NCBI GenBank assembly: GCA_034933245.1
Contig: JAYFNX010000013.1
Coordinates: 1 to 64,000 of the forward strand
Length of the DNA: 64,000 bases
Source: Pelethousia sp034933245
GTDB lineage: Bacteria; Bacillota; Clostridia; Christensenellales; CAG-138
Direction of reading: 5' to 3'
The notes below the pieces were generated by a model. The model searched no databases and was not told the origin of the DNA. It saw only the letters and a list, made by a program, of their open reading frames with translations. Of this stretch, positions 57,439 through 64,000 are shown one piece after another. Within the stretch, counting starts at the first letter, position 1; each line of letters opens with the position of its first letter. A program made the translations under genes and the position numbers.

Positions 57439-59529
57439 GTGAAAAATATCAAGCAGCTAAAACCCCGCGATAAAGTCACGCAACGTATGAGCCGCGACGG
57501 GCTGATTGAAGAAAATCAGACCACCGGCAGTGTGGAGAGCGTTTCGGAACGTGACGCGGAACAGAACCTTTCCCCGCAACAGCCGACGCAGCAGTTTATC
57601 CAGCCGGACGGGACAGCCCCGCCCTCTGCATCGGAGCAATCCCGTCCATCGGGCAACGGCACCGCCGAGAGGATATTAGAGCGCGTGGATACGGCGCATG
57701 GCCACCAAACTTCCAAGCGGGCGGTTAATCAAGGCAATAAGGCTATGCAGGAGGGCGAGGCCATACGGCAGCGCCCTCCTTCCCGGTTGCAGTTCACCGA
57801 CGAGGAACGCGCTACGCCGGAGCTGCAAAGGTATGTCCGCAAATCCGAGAAAAAAGCGGATAAGCTGGACGCGGCGCGAAAGGCCGTGCCTAAACGGACT
57901 AAAATTGTCAAAGGACGTATTGTTGACGAGAGCAGCGGCAGGGGCAAAACCCGGCTCCACTTTGAAAAAACAGATAAGGCACCGCCTAAGTTCAGGCACA
58001 ATCCCATGAACCGGCCAGCGCAGGAAATCGGCCTTGCCATCCACGGGAAAATACATGAGGTTGAACATGAAAACATCGGTGTGGAAAGCGGCCATAAAGC
58101 GGAGGAACTTGCGGAGCGGCAGGCCGGGTGCGGCATCCGCAGCGCCTACCGCCGCCATAAACTCAAACCATACCGGGCGGCGGCAAAGGCCGAACAGAAA
58201 GCGGTTAAGGCAAATGCGGACTTCCTCTATCAAAAAGCGCTGCGCGATAACCCGCAGCTTGCCGCCTCAAACCCTGTTTCCCGTTTCTGGCAGAAGCAGC
58301 AAATTAAAAAACAGTACGCCAAAGCAGCACGGGCGGCGGGCAGAACGGCGCAGACAGCAAAGAAAACAGCGGAAACCACGGCAAAAACCGCGAAGAAAAC
58401 CGCCAAAACTACCGAAAAGACCGTTTCATTTGTTGTACGGCATTGGAAAGGCATCCTGATCGTTCTTGCCGTCCTGCTTATCGTGACGCTGCTGATCGGC
58501 GGCCTGCAATCCTGTACATCCATCTTCGGCGGCGCGGGCAGCGGCATCGTCGCGTCTACCTATCAATCCGAGGACGCGGACATTCTGGCCGCCGAAGCCG
58601 TCTATTCCGCTATGGAAGCCGACCTGCAAAACGAACTGGACAACTACGAAACCCTGCACCCCGGCTACGACGAGTACCGTTTTGACCTTGACGATATAGA
58701 GCATGACCCCTATGTTCTGATCTCTATTCTCTCGGCGCTCAATGAAGGAGCATGGACGATCAACGACGTGCAGGACGATCTTGCCATGCTGTTTGAAAAG
58801 CAAGATAGACTCACGCAGACGGTTGAAACGGAAACGCGGTACAGAACGGAAACGAGAACGGGCAGCTATACATACACCGACCCGGAAACGGGCGAAACGA
58901 TAACGGAAGAATACGAATACGAGGTTACGGTTCCCTACACCTATTACATATGCAACGTGGAGCTTGAAAACTTCAATCTGTCGCATGTCCCCGTGTATAT
59001 CATGGACGAGGACACGCTATCCATGTATGCGCTGTATATGTCCACTCTCGGCAATCGCTCCGACCTGTTCCCAAGCTCCGGCTATATCTCCAAGTACATC
59101 ACAAATCCACCCGCAGCATACGACGTGCCCGAAAGTTATCTGTCCGATGAAACCTTTGCGGCAATCCTCACCGAAGCGGAAAAGTGTTTGGGCTATCCTT
59201 ACGTTTGGGGCGGCAGCTCTCCAAGCACGAGCTTTGATTGCAGCGGCTTTGTTTCATGGGTGCTCACAAACAGCGGCGCATGCGACACCGGCAGATTAAG
59301 CGCACAGGGGCTTTACAACATCTGCACCCCTGTTTCCCATAACGACGCGCAGCCCGGCGATCTCATTTTCTTTGTGGGGACATATGACACCCCCGGCGTT
59401 TCCCACGTCGGTATTTATGTGGGCGACGGCATGATGATCCATTGCGGCGACCCGATCAATTTTTCAAGTATTGATACGAGCTATTGGCAATCCCACTTCT
59501 ACGCTTTCGGACGCCCGGATTACAACTAA
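57439..59529 (+). CDS. CD1108-family conjugation protein with NlpC/P60 hydrolase domain
   Basis: The protein of about 696 residues has a long basic N-terminal part, an alanine/threonine/lysine coil (repeated TAKKTA, residues about 290-325), one membrane span (GILIVLAVLLIVTLLIGGL, near 337-355), an extracytoplasmic region and a C-terminal NlpC/P60 domain with Cys in SFDCSGFVSW and His in SHVGIYVGDG. It opens peptidoglycan for the conjugation channel (VirB1-like). The start is unclear: GTG 57439 lies inside the AGGAGGTG ribosome site; ATC at 57448 or ATG at 57487 are alternatives. Confidence 0.9.
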   Translation: MKNIKQLKPRDKVTQRMSRDGLIEENQTTGSVESVSERDAEQNLSPQQPTQQFIQPDGTAPPSASEQSRPSGNGTAERILERVDTAHGHQTSKRAVNQGNKAMQEGEAIRQRPPSRLQFTDEERATPELQRYVRKSEKKADKLDAARKAVPKRTKIVKGRIVDESSGRGKTRLHFEKTDKAPPKFRHNPMNRPAQEIGLAIHGKIHEVEHENIGVESGHKAEELAERQAGCGIRSAYRRHKLKPYRAAAKAEQKAVKANADFLYQKALRDNPQLAASNPVSRFWQKQQIKKQYAKAARAAGRTAQTAKKTAETTAKTAKKTAKTTEKTVSFVVRHWKGILIVLAVLLIVTLLIGGLQSCTSIFGGAGSGIVASTYQSEDADILAAEAVYSAMEADLQNELDNYETLHPGYDEYRFDLDDIEHDPYVLISILSALNEGAWTINDVQDDLAMLFEKQDRLTQTVETETRYRTETRTGSYTYTDPETGETITEEYEYEVTVPYTYYICNVELENFNLSHVPVYIMDEDTLSMYALYMSTLGNRSDLFPSSGYISKYITNPPAAYDVPESYLSDETFAAILTEAEKCLGYPYVWGGSSPSTSFDCSGFVSWVLTNSGACDTGRLSAQGLYNICTPVSHNDAQPGDLIFFVGTYDTPGVSHVGIYVGDGMMIHCGDPINFSSIDTSYWQSHFYAFGRPDYN

Positions 59530-59550
59530 ATCGAAAGGAGCATTTGACGA

Positions 59551-59805
59551 ATGGCAGCAAACAAAATTGACCGCATCGAACGCGAAATGGAGAAAACGCG
59601 GGTAAAAATCACCGAGTTTCAAAACACGCTCAAAGAACTTGAAGCGCAGCGCACCGAGCAGGAGAACATGCAGATCGTCCAGCTTGTGCGCTCCATGTGC
59701 ATGACCCGCGAAGAACTTGCCGCTTTTCTCCGCAGCGGCGCAATAAACGCTATGCCGGTGAAAACCAAATATCATAAACAGGAGGACAACGATAATGAAG
59801 AATAA
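59551..59805 (+). CDS. DUF4315-family conjugation protein
   Basis: The 84-residue coiled-coil protein (MAANKIDRIEREMEKTRVKI...) ends with LVRSMCMTREELAAFLRSG, the DUF4315 pattern seen between CD1108 and CD1107 genes in this ICE family. AAGGAG precedes the ATG; its end overlaps the next gene by 11 bases. Role unknown. Confidence 0.85.
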   Translation: MAANKIDRIEREMEKTRVKITEFQNTLKELEAQRTEQENMQIVQLVRSMCMTREELAAFLRSGAINAMPVKTKYHKQEDNDNEE

Positions 59806-60466
59806 AATCCGCATATTTGCCGCTTTGCTTGCCGCCCTCATTTGTTGGGGCGGTTTTTCTGTGACCGCCTACGCAGGCGGCGAGGACTGCGACTACTACA
59901 CGGAACCGGAGACGACCGAAAGCGCGGAGCCGGAGGAAACCGAAAGCACGGAATCGGAGGAAACCGCCACTGAATCGCAGTCTCTTACCCCGGACGGCAA
60001 TCTTACCCTTGTTGACGATATTGAAAGCGAAACTACCGAGGATAAACAGTTTATCACCGTCCAGACAAAAGACGGCAACTATTTCTACATCGTCATAGAC
60101 AGGAGCGACGACACCGACAACGTGTATTTTCTTAATCTTGTGGATGAAGCGGACTTACTGGCGCTGATTGACGACGAGGATATTCAGTCACAGGACACAT
60201 CTTCCGTTACGGAAACGACTGCGGAGCCGGAGGAAACCACAGAAACAGCCGACGAACAGCAGGAAGATGAAACCGGCAATAACAGTGCCCTTGTCGTCCT
60301 TCTTGTGTTATTGCTTCTCGGCGGGGGTGGGGCGCTTGTTTATTTTAAGCTGATTAAGCCCAAGAAGAACATCAAAGTCGGCGTTGACCTTGATGAATAC
60401 GATTTTGACGAGGACGCCGAGGATGACTATACCGAGGAACAGGAGGACGAGGAATGGGGAATTTAG
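59795..60466 (+). CDS. CD1107-family (DUF4366) membrane protein
   Basis: The 223-residue protein has a signal peptide (residues 1-28, ...FSVTAYAGG), a Glu/Thr-rich extracellular linker, a compact conserved domain (FITVQTKDGNYFYIVIDRSDD, VYFLNLVDEADLLAL), a second acidic linker, a membrane span (ALVVLLVLLLLGGGGALVYF) and an acidic cytoplasmic tail. This matches DUF4366 proteins of Tn1549-like elements. GGAGG lies before the ATG. Confidence 0.88.
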   Translation: MKNKIRIFAALLAALICWGGFSVTAYAGGEDCDYYTEPETTESAEPEETESTESEETATESQSLTPDGNLTLVDDIESETTEDKQFITVQTKDGNYFYIVIDRSDDTDNVYFLNLVDEADLLALIDDEDIQSQDTSSVTETTAEPEETTETADEQQEDETGNNSALVVLLVLLLLGGGGALVYFKLIKPKKNIKVGVDLDEYDFDEDAEDDYTEEQEDEEWGI

Positions 60467-60729
60467 TCCTTTGCCTTAACGTGACTTAATGCCTCTAACA
60501 AGTCCTCTCTTGTAACAATCAACTCACATATTTTCTTTGGGGCTTTTTCTTCGTCTGTCTGCATTGCCATCACATCTACCGTTATAAACTCACCTTTTTG
60601 CGTATTTGAGGAATTCGGATGAAACTGCAAATAGCGGCCAGACACTTGACATTCTACGCATAGTGGCCCCATAGCATTTTTTCTTCTTTCAGAATATGTG
60701 ATTGGAAACTTAGTAACTTTATCGCTCAT
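60463..60729 (-). CDS. Small cytoplasmic protein of unknown function
   Basis: An 88-residue protein (MSDKVTKFPITYSERRKNAMG...) on the strand opposite to the conjugation genes, between DUF4366 and topoisomerase genes. GAAAGGG precedes its ATG. It contains CVEC and a central beta-rich region with no recognised domain. Its AT-rich composition and reversed orientation suggest inserted cargo. Confidence 0.6.
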   Translation of the reverse strand: MSDKVTKFPITYSERRKNAMGPLCVECQVSGRYLQFHPNSSNTQKGEFITVDVMAMQTDEEKAPKKICELIVTREDLLEALSHVKAKD

Positions 60730-60808
60730 ACTATCAGCCCTTTCTTTAGATTCGTAATATCAGTATAGATGACCCCTAATAGAATATCAAGTTGAGTGGA
60801 GGGAATAT

Positions 60809-62908
60809 ATGAAACTTGTGATTGCTGAAAAACCTAGCGTCGCCCGCAGTATTGCGGGCGTTCTTGGTACTACGGAAAAACACGACGGATATTTACAGAG
60901 TAACGGATACATTGTAACGTGGTGCATTGGGCATCTTGTGAGTATGTGCGAGGCTGGAAGCTACGACGAGTGTTTCAAAAAGTGGCGATATGAGGACTTG
61001 CCTATTCTGCCGCAGGACTGGAAATACACCGTCCCCGCAGAGAAGAAAAAGCAGTTTGACGTTATCCGTGAACTGACACAGCGTCCCGACGTGGATGCGC
61101 TTATCTGTGCCACCGACGCCGGACGCGAGGGCGAGCTAATTTTCCGTTTCGTCTATCTGATGACCAGCTGCACAAAGCCCTTTTCCCGTCTTTGGATCAG
61201 CAGCATGGAGGCCGACGCCATCCGCGAGGGCTTCCGACACTTAAAGCCGGGCGGCGAGTACGACGCGCTGTATCAATCGGCCATCTGCCGGGCAAAAGCG
61301 GATTGGCTTGTCGGCATCAACGCGACCAGGCTTTTCTCCGTGCTGTACCATAAGACCCTGAATGTGGGGCGCGTCCAGACGCCTACCCTCAATATGCTGG
61401 TGGAGCGCGGCGTCAAAATTTCCACGTTCCAAAAAGAGAAGTATTACATCGTCCATATCGGCGCGGGCGGCGCGGAGGCGGCAAGCGAACGGATCTCCGA
61501 TGCCGCACATGCGGACGACCTCAAAACGGCCTGCGAAGCGTCGCGGGCCGTTTGTGTTTCTGTGAAGCGGGAGAAGAAAACCGAGCAACCGCCCAAGCTA
61601 TACGACCTCACTACCTTGCAGCGGGAAGCAAGCCGGCTGTATGGCTTTACCGCCAAGCAGACCCTTGATTACGCGCAAACGCTCTATGAAAAACGACTGC
61701 TGACCTATCCGCGAACCGACAGCCGCTATCTCACCGACGATATGGGACAGACGGCGGCGGGCCTTGTCGCCGGGCTTCTGCCCCTGCTGCCGTTCACAGG
61801 GGGCGCGGAGCTGACGCCGGAGATCGGGCGGGTACTGAACAGCGCAAATGTGTCCGACCATCACGCTCTTATCCCCACAGCCGAATTTGTGAAAACGGGC
61901 TTTGCCGGGCTTGCAGAGAGCGAAAGGAAACTTATGTCTCTTGTCTGCTGCAAACTGCTGTGTGCCGTCGCCGCGCCCCATGTTTATGAAGCGGTCACGG
62001 CCACCTTTGAATGTGCCGGACAGGAGTTCACCGCGAAGGGCAAAACCATTCTTTCGGACGGCTGGAAAGAGCTTGACCGGCGTTTCCGGGCATCCATGAA
62101 AACCGACGCCGACGAGGACGCGCAGGAGGAAACGGCGCTGCCGGAGCTTTTCGATGGACAAGCCTTTGAAAACGTCGCCGCCAGCGTCACACAGCATTTC
62201 ACATCCCCGCCCAAGCCCTACACCGAGGACACGCTACTTTCCGCTATGGAACGCGCCGGAGCCGAGGATACGCCCGACGTAGCCGAGCGTAAAGGGTTAG
62301 GTACCCCGGCCACCCGTGCGGCTATCATTGAAAAGCTGGTGCAGACCGGGTTTGCCGAGCGCAAAGGCAAGCAAATAATCCCCACAAAAAACGGCATCGA
62401 TCTCGCCACGGTGCTGCCTGATGTTCTGACCTCTGCCGCCCTTACCGCCGAGTGGGAAAGCAAGCTGACCGCGATTGCAAAGGGTGAGCTTGACCCCGCC
62501 GAGTTCATGCAGGGCATCGAGGACATGACGCGGGAGTTGGTTTCGACCTGTTCCCATATTTCCGAGGACGGCAAAATACTGTTTCAGCCGGAGAGGAAAG
62601 TTGTCGGCATATGTCCCCGCTGTGGCAAAAGCGTTTACGAGGGCAAGAAAAACTATTACTGCGGCAACCGCGCCTGCAAGTTCGTCATGTGGAAGAACGA
62701 CCGCTTTTTCGGGGAACGCAGGACAGCGTTCACCCCGAAGATCGCCGCCGCGCTGCTGAAAAGCGGCAAGGCGCGAGTAAAGGGGCTGTATTCCGTCAAG
62801 ACCAGCAAGACCTACGACGGGGCGGTACTTTTGGCCGATACGGGCGACAAATACGTCAACTACCGCGTGGAAAGAAACGACAGGAAACTTACGCAGCAGC
62901 AAGCATAG
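60809..62908 (+). CDS. topB: DNA topoisomerase III of the ICE
   Basis: The 699-residue type IA topoisomerase has the N-terminal Toprim (KLVIAEKPSVARSIA, ICATDAGREGELIFR), the active-site tyrosine in LLTYPRTDSRYLT near residue 297, LNVGRVQTPTLNMLV and a C-terminal zinc-ribbon-like CPRCGKSVYEGKKNYYCGN. ICE-encoded TopB helps resolve DNA intermediates in transfer or replication. GGAGG precedes the ATG. Length is normal. Confidence 0.95.
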   Translation: MKLVIAEKPSVARSIAGVLGTTEKHDGYLQSNGYIVTWCIGHLVSMCEAGSYDECFKKWRYEDLPILPQDWKYTVPAEKKKQFDVIRELTQRPDVDALICATDAGREGELIFRFVYLMTSCTKPFSRLWISSMEADAIREGFRHLKPGGEYDALYQSAICRAKADWLVGINATRLFSVLYHKTLNVGRVQTPTLNMLVERGVKISTFQKEKYYIVHIGAGGAEAASERISDAAHADDLKTACEASRAVCVSVKREKKTEQPPKLYDLTTLQREASRLYGFTAKQTLDYAQTLYEKRLLTYPRTDSRYLTDDMGQTAAGLVAGLLPLLPFTGGAELTPEIGRVLNSANVSDHHALIPTAEFVKTGFAGLAESERKLMSLVCCKLLCAVAAPHVYEAVTATFECAGQEFTAKGKTILSDGWKELDRRFRASMKTDADEDAQEETALPELFDGQAFENVAASVTQHFTSPPKPYTEDTLLSAMERAGAEDTPDVAERKGLGTPATRAAIIEKLVQTGFAERKGKQIIPTKNGIDLATVLPDVLTSAALTAEWESKLTAIAKGELDPAEFMQGIEDMTRELVSTCSHISEDGKILFQPERKVVGICPRCGKSVYEGKKNYYCGNRACKFVMWKNDRFFGERRTAFTPKIAAALLKSGKARVKGLYSVKTSKTYDGAVLLADTGDKYVNYRVERNDRKLTQQQA

Positions 62909-62930
62909 GGCGTGTAGCCACACTCCCGAA

Positions 62931-62968
62931 AAATCCCCGCTTTTCTCTTTGGAGAACGGCGGGGATTT
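62931..62968 (+). other. Hairpin after topB
   Basis: AAATCCCCGC and GCGGGGATTT pair across an 18-base loop in the gap between topB and the next gene. No T-run follows, so it is a weak terminator or attenuator at best. Confidence 0.55.
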
Positions 62969-63020
62969 CGCTTGTTGGGATATTCCCAAACCCTTATTTT
63001 CTATCGAAAGGAGCGTATAA

Positions 63021-64000
63021 ATGAATACTGATATGGACACCATCGGCACACGGCAGGCGGCGGTTTTAACGGCGCAGCCCCCGCAGCCAGTCAAGCCCCT
63101 TGTGCTGACCGGGCAAAACAGCGCGGAGCGCATGAAAGAAATCACCGATAAGCTGGAAGCTGGTATACAGGCTGTTTTCGACGGCGAACAATATGCGGCC
63201 TATCTGAAAGCCATGTCCAAATTCCATAATTACAGCTTTAACAACACCCTACTTATCGTCATGCAGAAGCCGGACGCTTCCCTGATCGCGGGCTTTTCCA
63301 CATGGAAAAACGAGTTTGAGCGCAGCGTTAAAAAGGGTGAAAAGGGCATCAAGATACTGGCCCCCACGCCGTTTAAGGTGAAAAAGGAAATGGAGCGCAT
63401 CGACCCGCAGACGCAGCGCCCCGTCACCGGCAGGGACGGCAAGCCCGTCACCGAGGAAGTGGAAGTCACAATACCGGCTTTCAAGCCCGTGACGGTGTTT
63501 GACGTGTCGCAGACCGAAGGAAAGGAACTCCCGGATATTGCCGTTGACGCACTTACCGGCGACGTGGATCAGTACAAGAACTTCTTTGCCGCACTCGAAA
63601 AAACGTCGCCTGTGCCGATCGGCTTTGAACAGATCGACAGCGGCGCAAACGGATACTATCACCATGAGGACAGGCGCATTGCCATCCAAGAGGGCATGAG
63701 CGAATTGCAGACGGTCAAGACCGCCATCCATGAAATCGCCCATGCGAAGCTGCACGCGATTGACAAGGACGCACCGGAGGAAGAACAGCCCAAGGTTGAC
63801 CGGCACACCCGCGAGGTACAGGCCGAGAGCGTGGCCTATACCGTCTGCCAGCATTACGGGCTGGACACGTCGGACTATTCTTTCGGCTATATCGCCGGAT
63901 GGAGCAGCGGCAAGGAAATCGCGGAACTGAAAGCGTCCCTTTCAACGATCCGCACAGCCGCCAGCGAATTGATAACCAAGATCGACGGCCATTTCGCAGA
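63021..64000 (+). CDS. ArdC-like ssDNA-binding and zinc-metallopeptidase protein (partial, runs off the window)
   Basis: About 326 residues are visible. The N-terminal ArdC-like ssDNA-binding part (YLKAMSKFHNYSFNNTLLI, AGFSTWKNEFERSVKKGEKG) is followed by an inserted segment and a metallopeptidase motif HEIAHAKLH near residue 239 with a downstream glutamate (AESVAYTVCQHYGLD). ArdC-type proteins bind incoming single-stranded DNA and antagonise restriction; ICE versions are often long multidomain proteins. AAAGGAG precedes the ATG. The C-terminus lies beyond 64000. Confidence 0.88.
   Translation, partial: MNTDMDTIGTRQAAVLTAQPPQPVKPLVLTGQNSAERMKEITDKLEAGIQAVFDGEQYAAYLKAMSKFHNYSFNNTLLIVMQKPDASLIAGFSTWKNEFERSVKKGEKGIKILAPTPFKVKKEMERIDPQTQRPVTGRDGKPVTEEVEVTIPAFKPVTVFDVSQTEGKELPDIAVDALTGDVDQYKNFFAALEKTSPVPIGFEQIDSGANGYYHHEDRRIAIQEGMSELQTVKTAIHEIAHAKLHAIDKDAPEEEQPKVDRHTREVQAESVAYTVCQHYGLDTSDYSFGYIAGWSSGKEIAELKASLSTIRTAASELITKIDGHFA

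Noticed and set aside
1..64000. CRISPR arrays
   Set aside because: No regularly spaced direct repeats of 24-40 bases with unique spacers were found; the short octamer and heptamer repeats are irregularly spaced.

Overview
The window comes from a low-oxygen Firmicute, most likely class Clostridia. The evidence is a PyrK/PyrD (class 1B) dihydroorotate dehydrogenase, purine riboswitches, strong GGAGG ribosome sites with many TTG/GTG starts, a molybdenum hydroxylase, a sodium-pump decarboxylase subunit, and a Tn1549-type integrative conjugative element (ICE). Host genes look moderately GC-rich; several cargo genes in the right half are clearly AT-rich.

Left half (1-31.2 kb), chromosomal backbone. 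It opens with the end of pyrB, then pyrK-pyrD, a YyaL-like thioredoxin-domain protein and an FAD/Rieske oxidoreductase. A purine-catabolism island follows: guanine deaminase, a MocA-type molybdenum cofactor transferase and a dihydropyrimidinase/hydantoinase run leftward behind a purine riboswitch; adenine deaminase and the three xanthine dehydrogenase subunits run rightward. A second riboswitch precedes a probable 8-oxoguanine deaminase at 26-27.5 kb, and xpt-guaA (salvage of xanthine to XMP and then GMP) lies at 29-31 kb. Together these genes feed adenine, guanine and 8-oxoguanine to hypoxanthine, xanthine or urate and salvage the excess. Between the two purine blocks lie a minus-strand cassette of phage structural genes (N4-gp56-like capsid, tail, fibres) with no packaging, lysis or integration genes, a decarboxylase beta subunit with a small partner, and a BlaI/BlaR1-like regulator pair.

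Right half (31.3-64 kb), layered mobile DNA. It starts with an IS481-like transposase fragment abutting a truncated tyrosine integrase. Broken and intact tRNA-Ser(CGA) pieces and a 17-bp direct repeat (32761 and 44063) indicate at least two elements stacked at the same tRNA anticodon-loop core. Element A (about 32.8-44.0 kb) carries a chimeric VirD4 remnant, PcfB-like protein, relaxase, MobC, a candidate oriT, ArdA, a toprim primase and an IetAS-type AAA-ATPase/subtilase pair. Element B (about 44.1 kb to beyond the window) starts with an HTH-methyltransferase-ATPase-HNH operon that looks like a restriction or Septu-like defence system, followed by an amber-interrupted replication gene and a full type IV secretion set (PcfB, VirD4, Maff2, TrbL, PrgI, VirB4, NlpC/P60 hydrolase, DUF4315, DUF4366, topoisomerase III, ArdC-like protein). 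A HEPN/Toprim protein is inserted between VirB4 and the hydrolase. The mobile half is therefore a conjugation platform loaded with three candidate defence modules.
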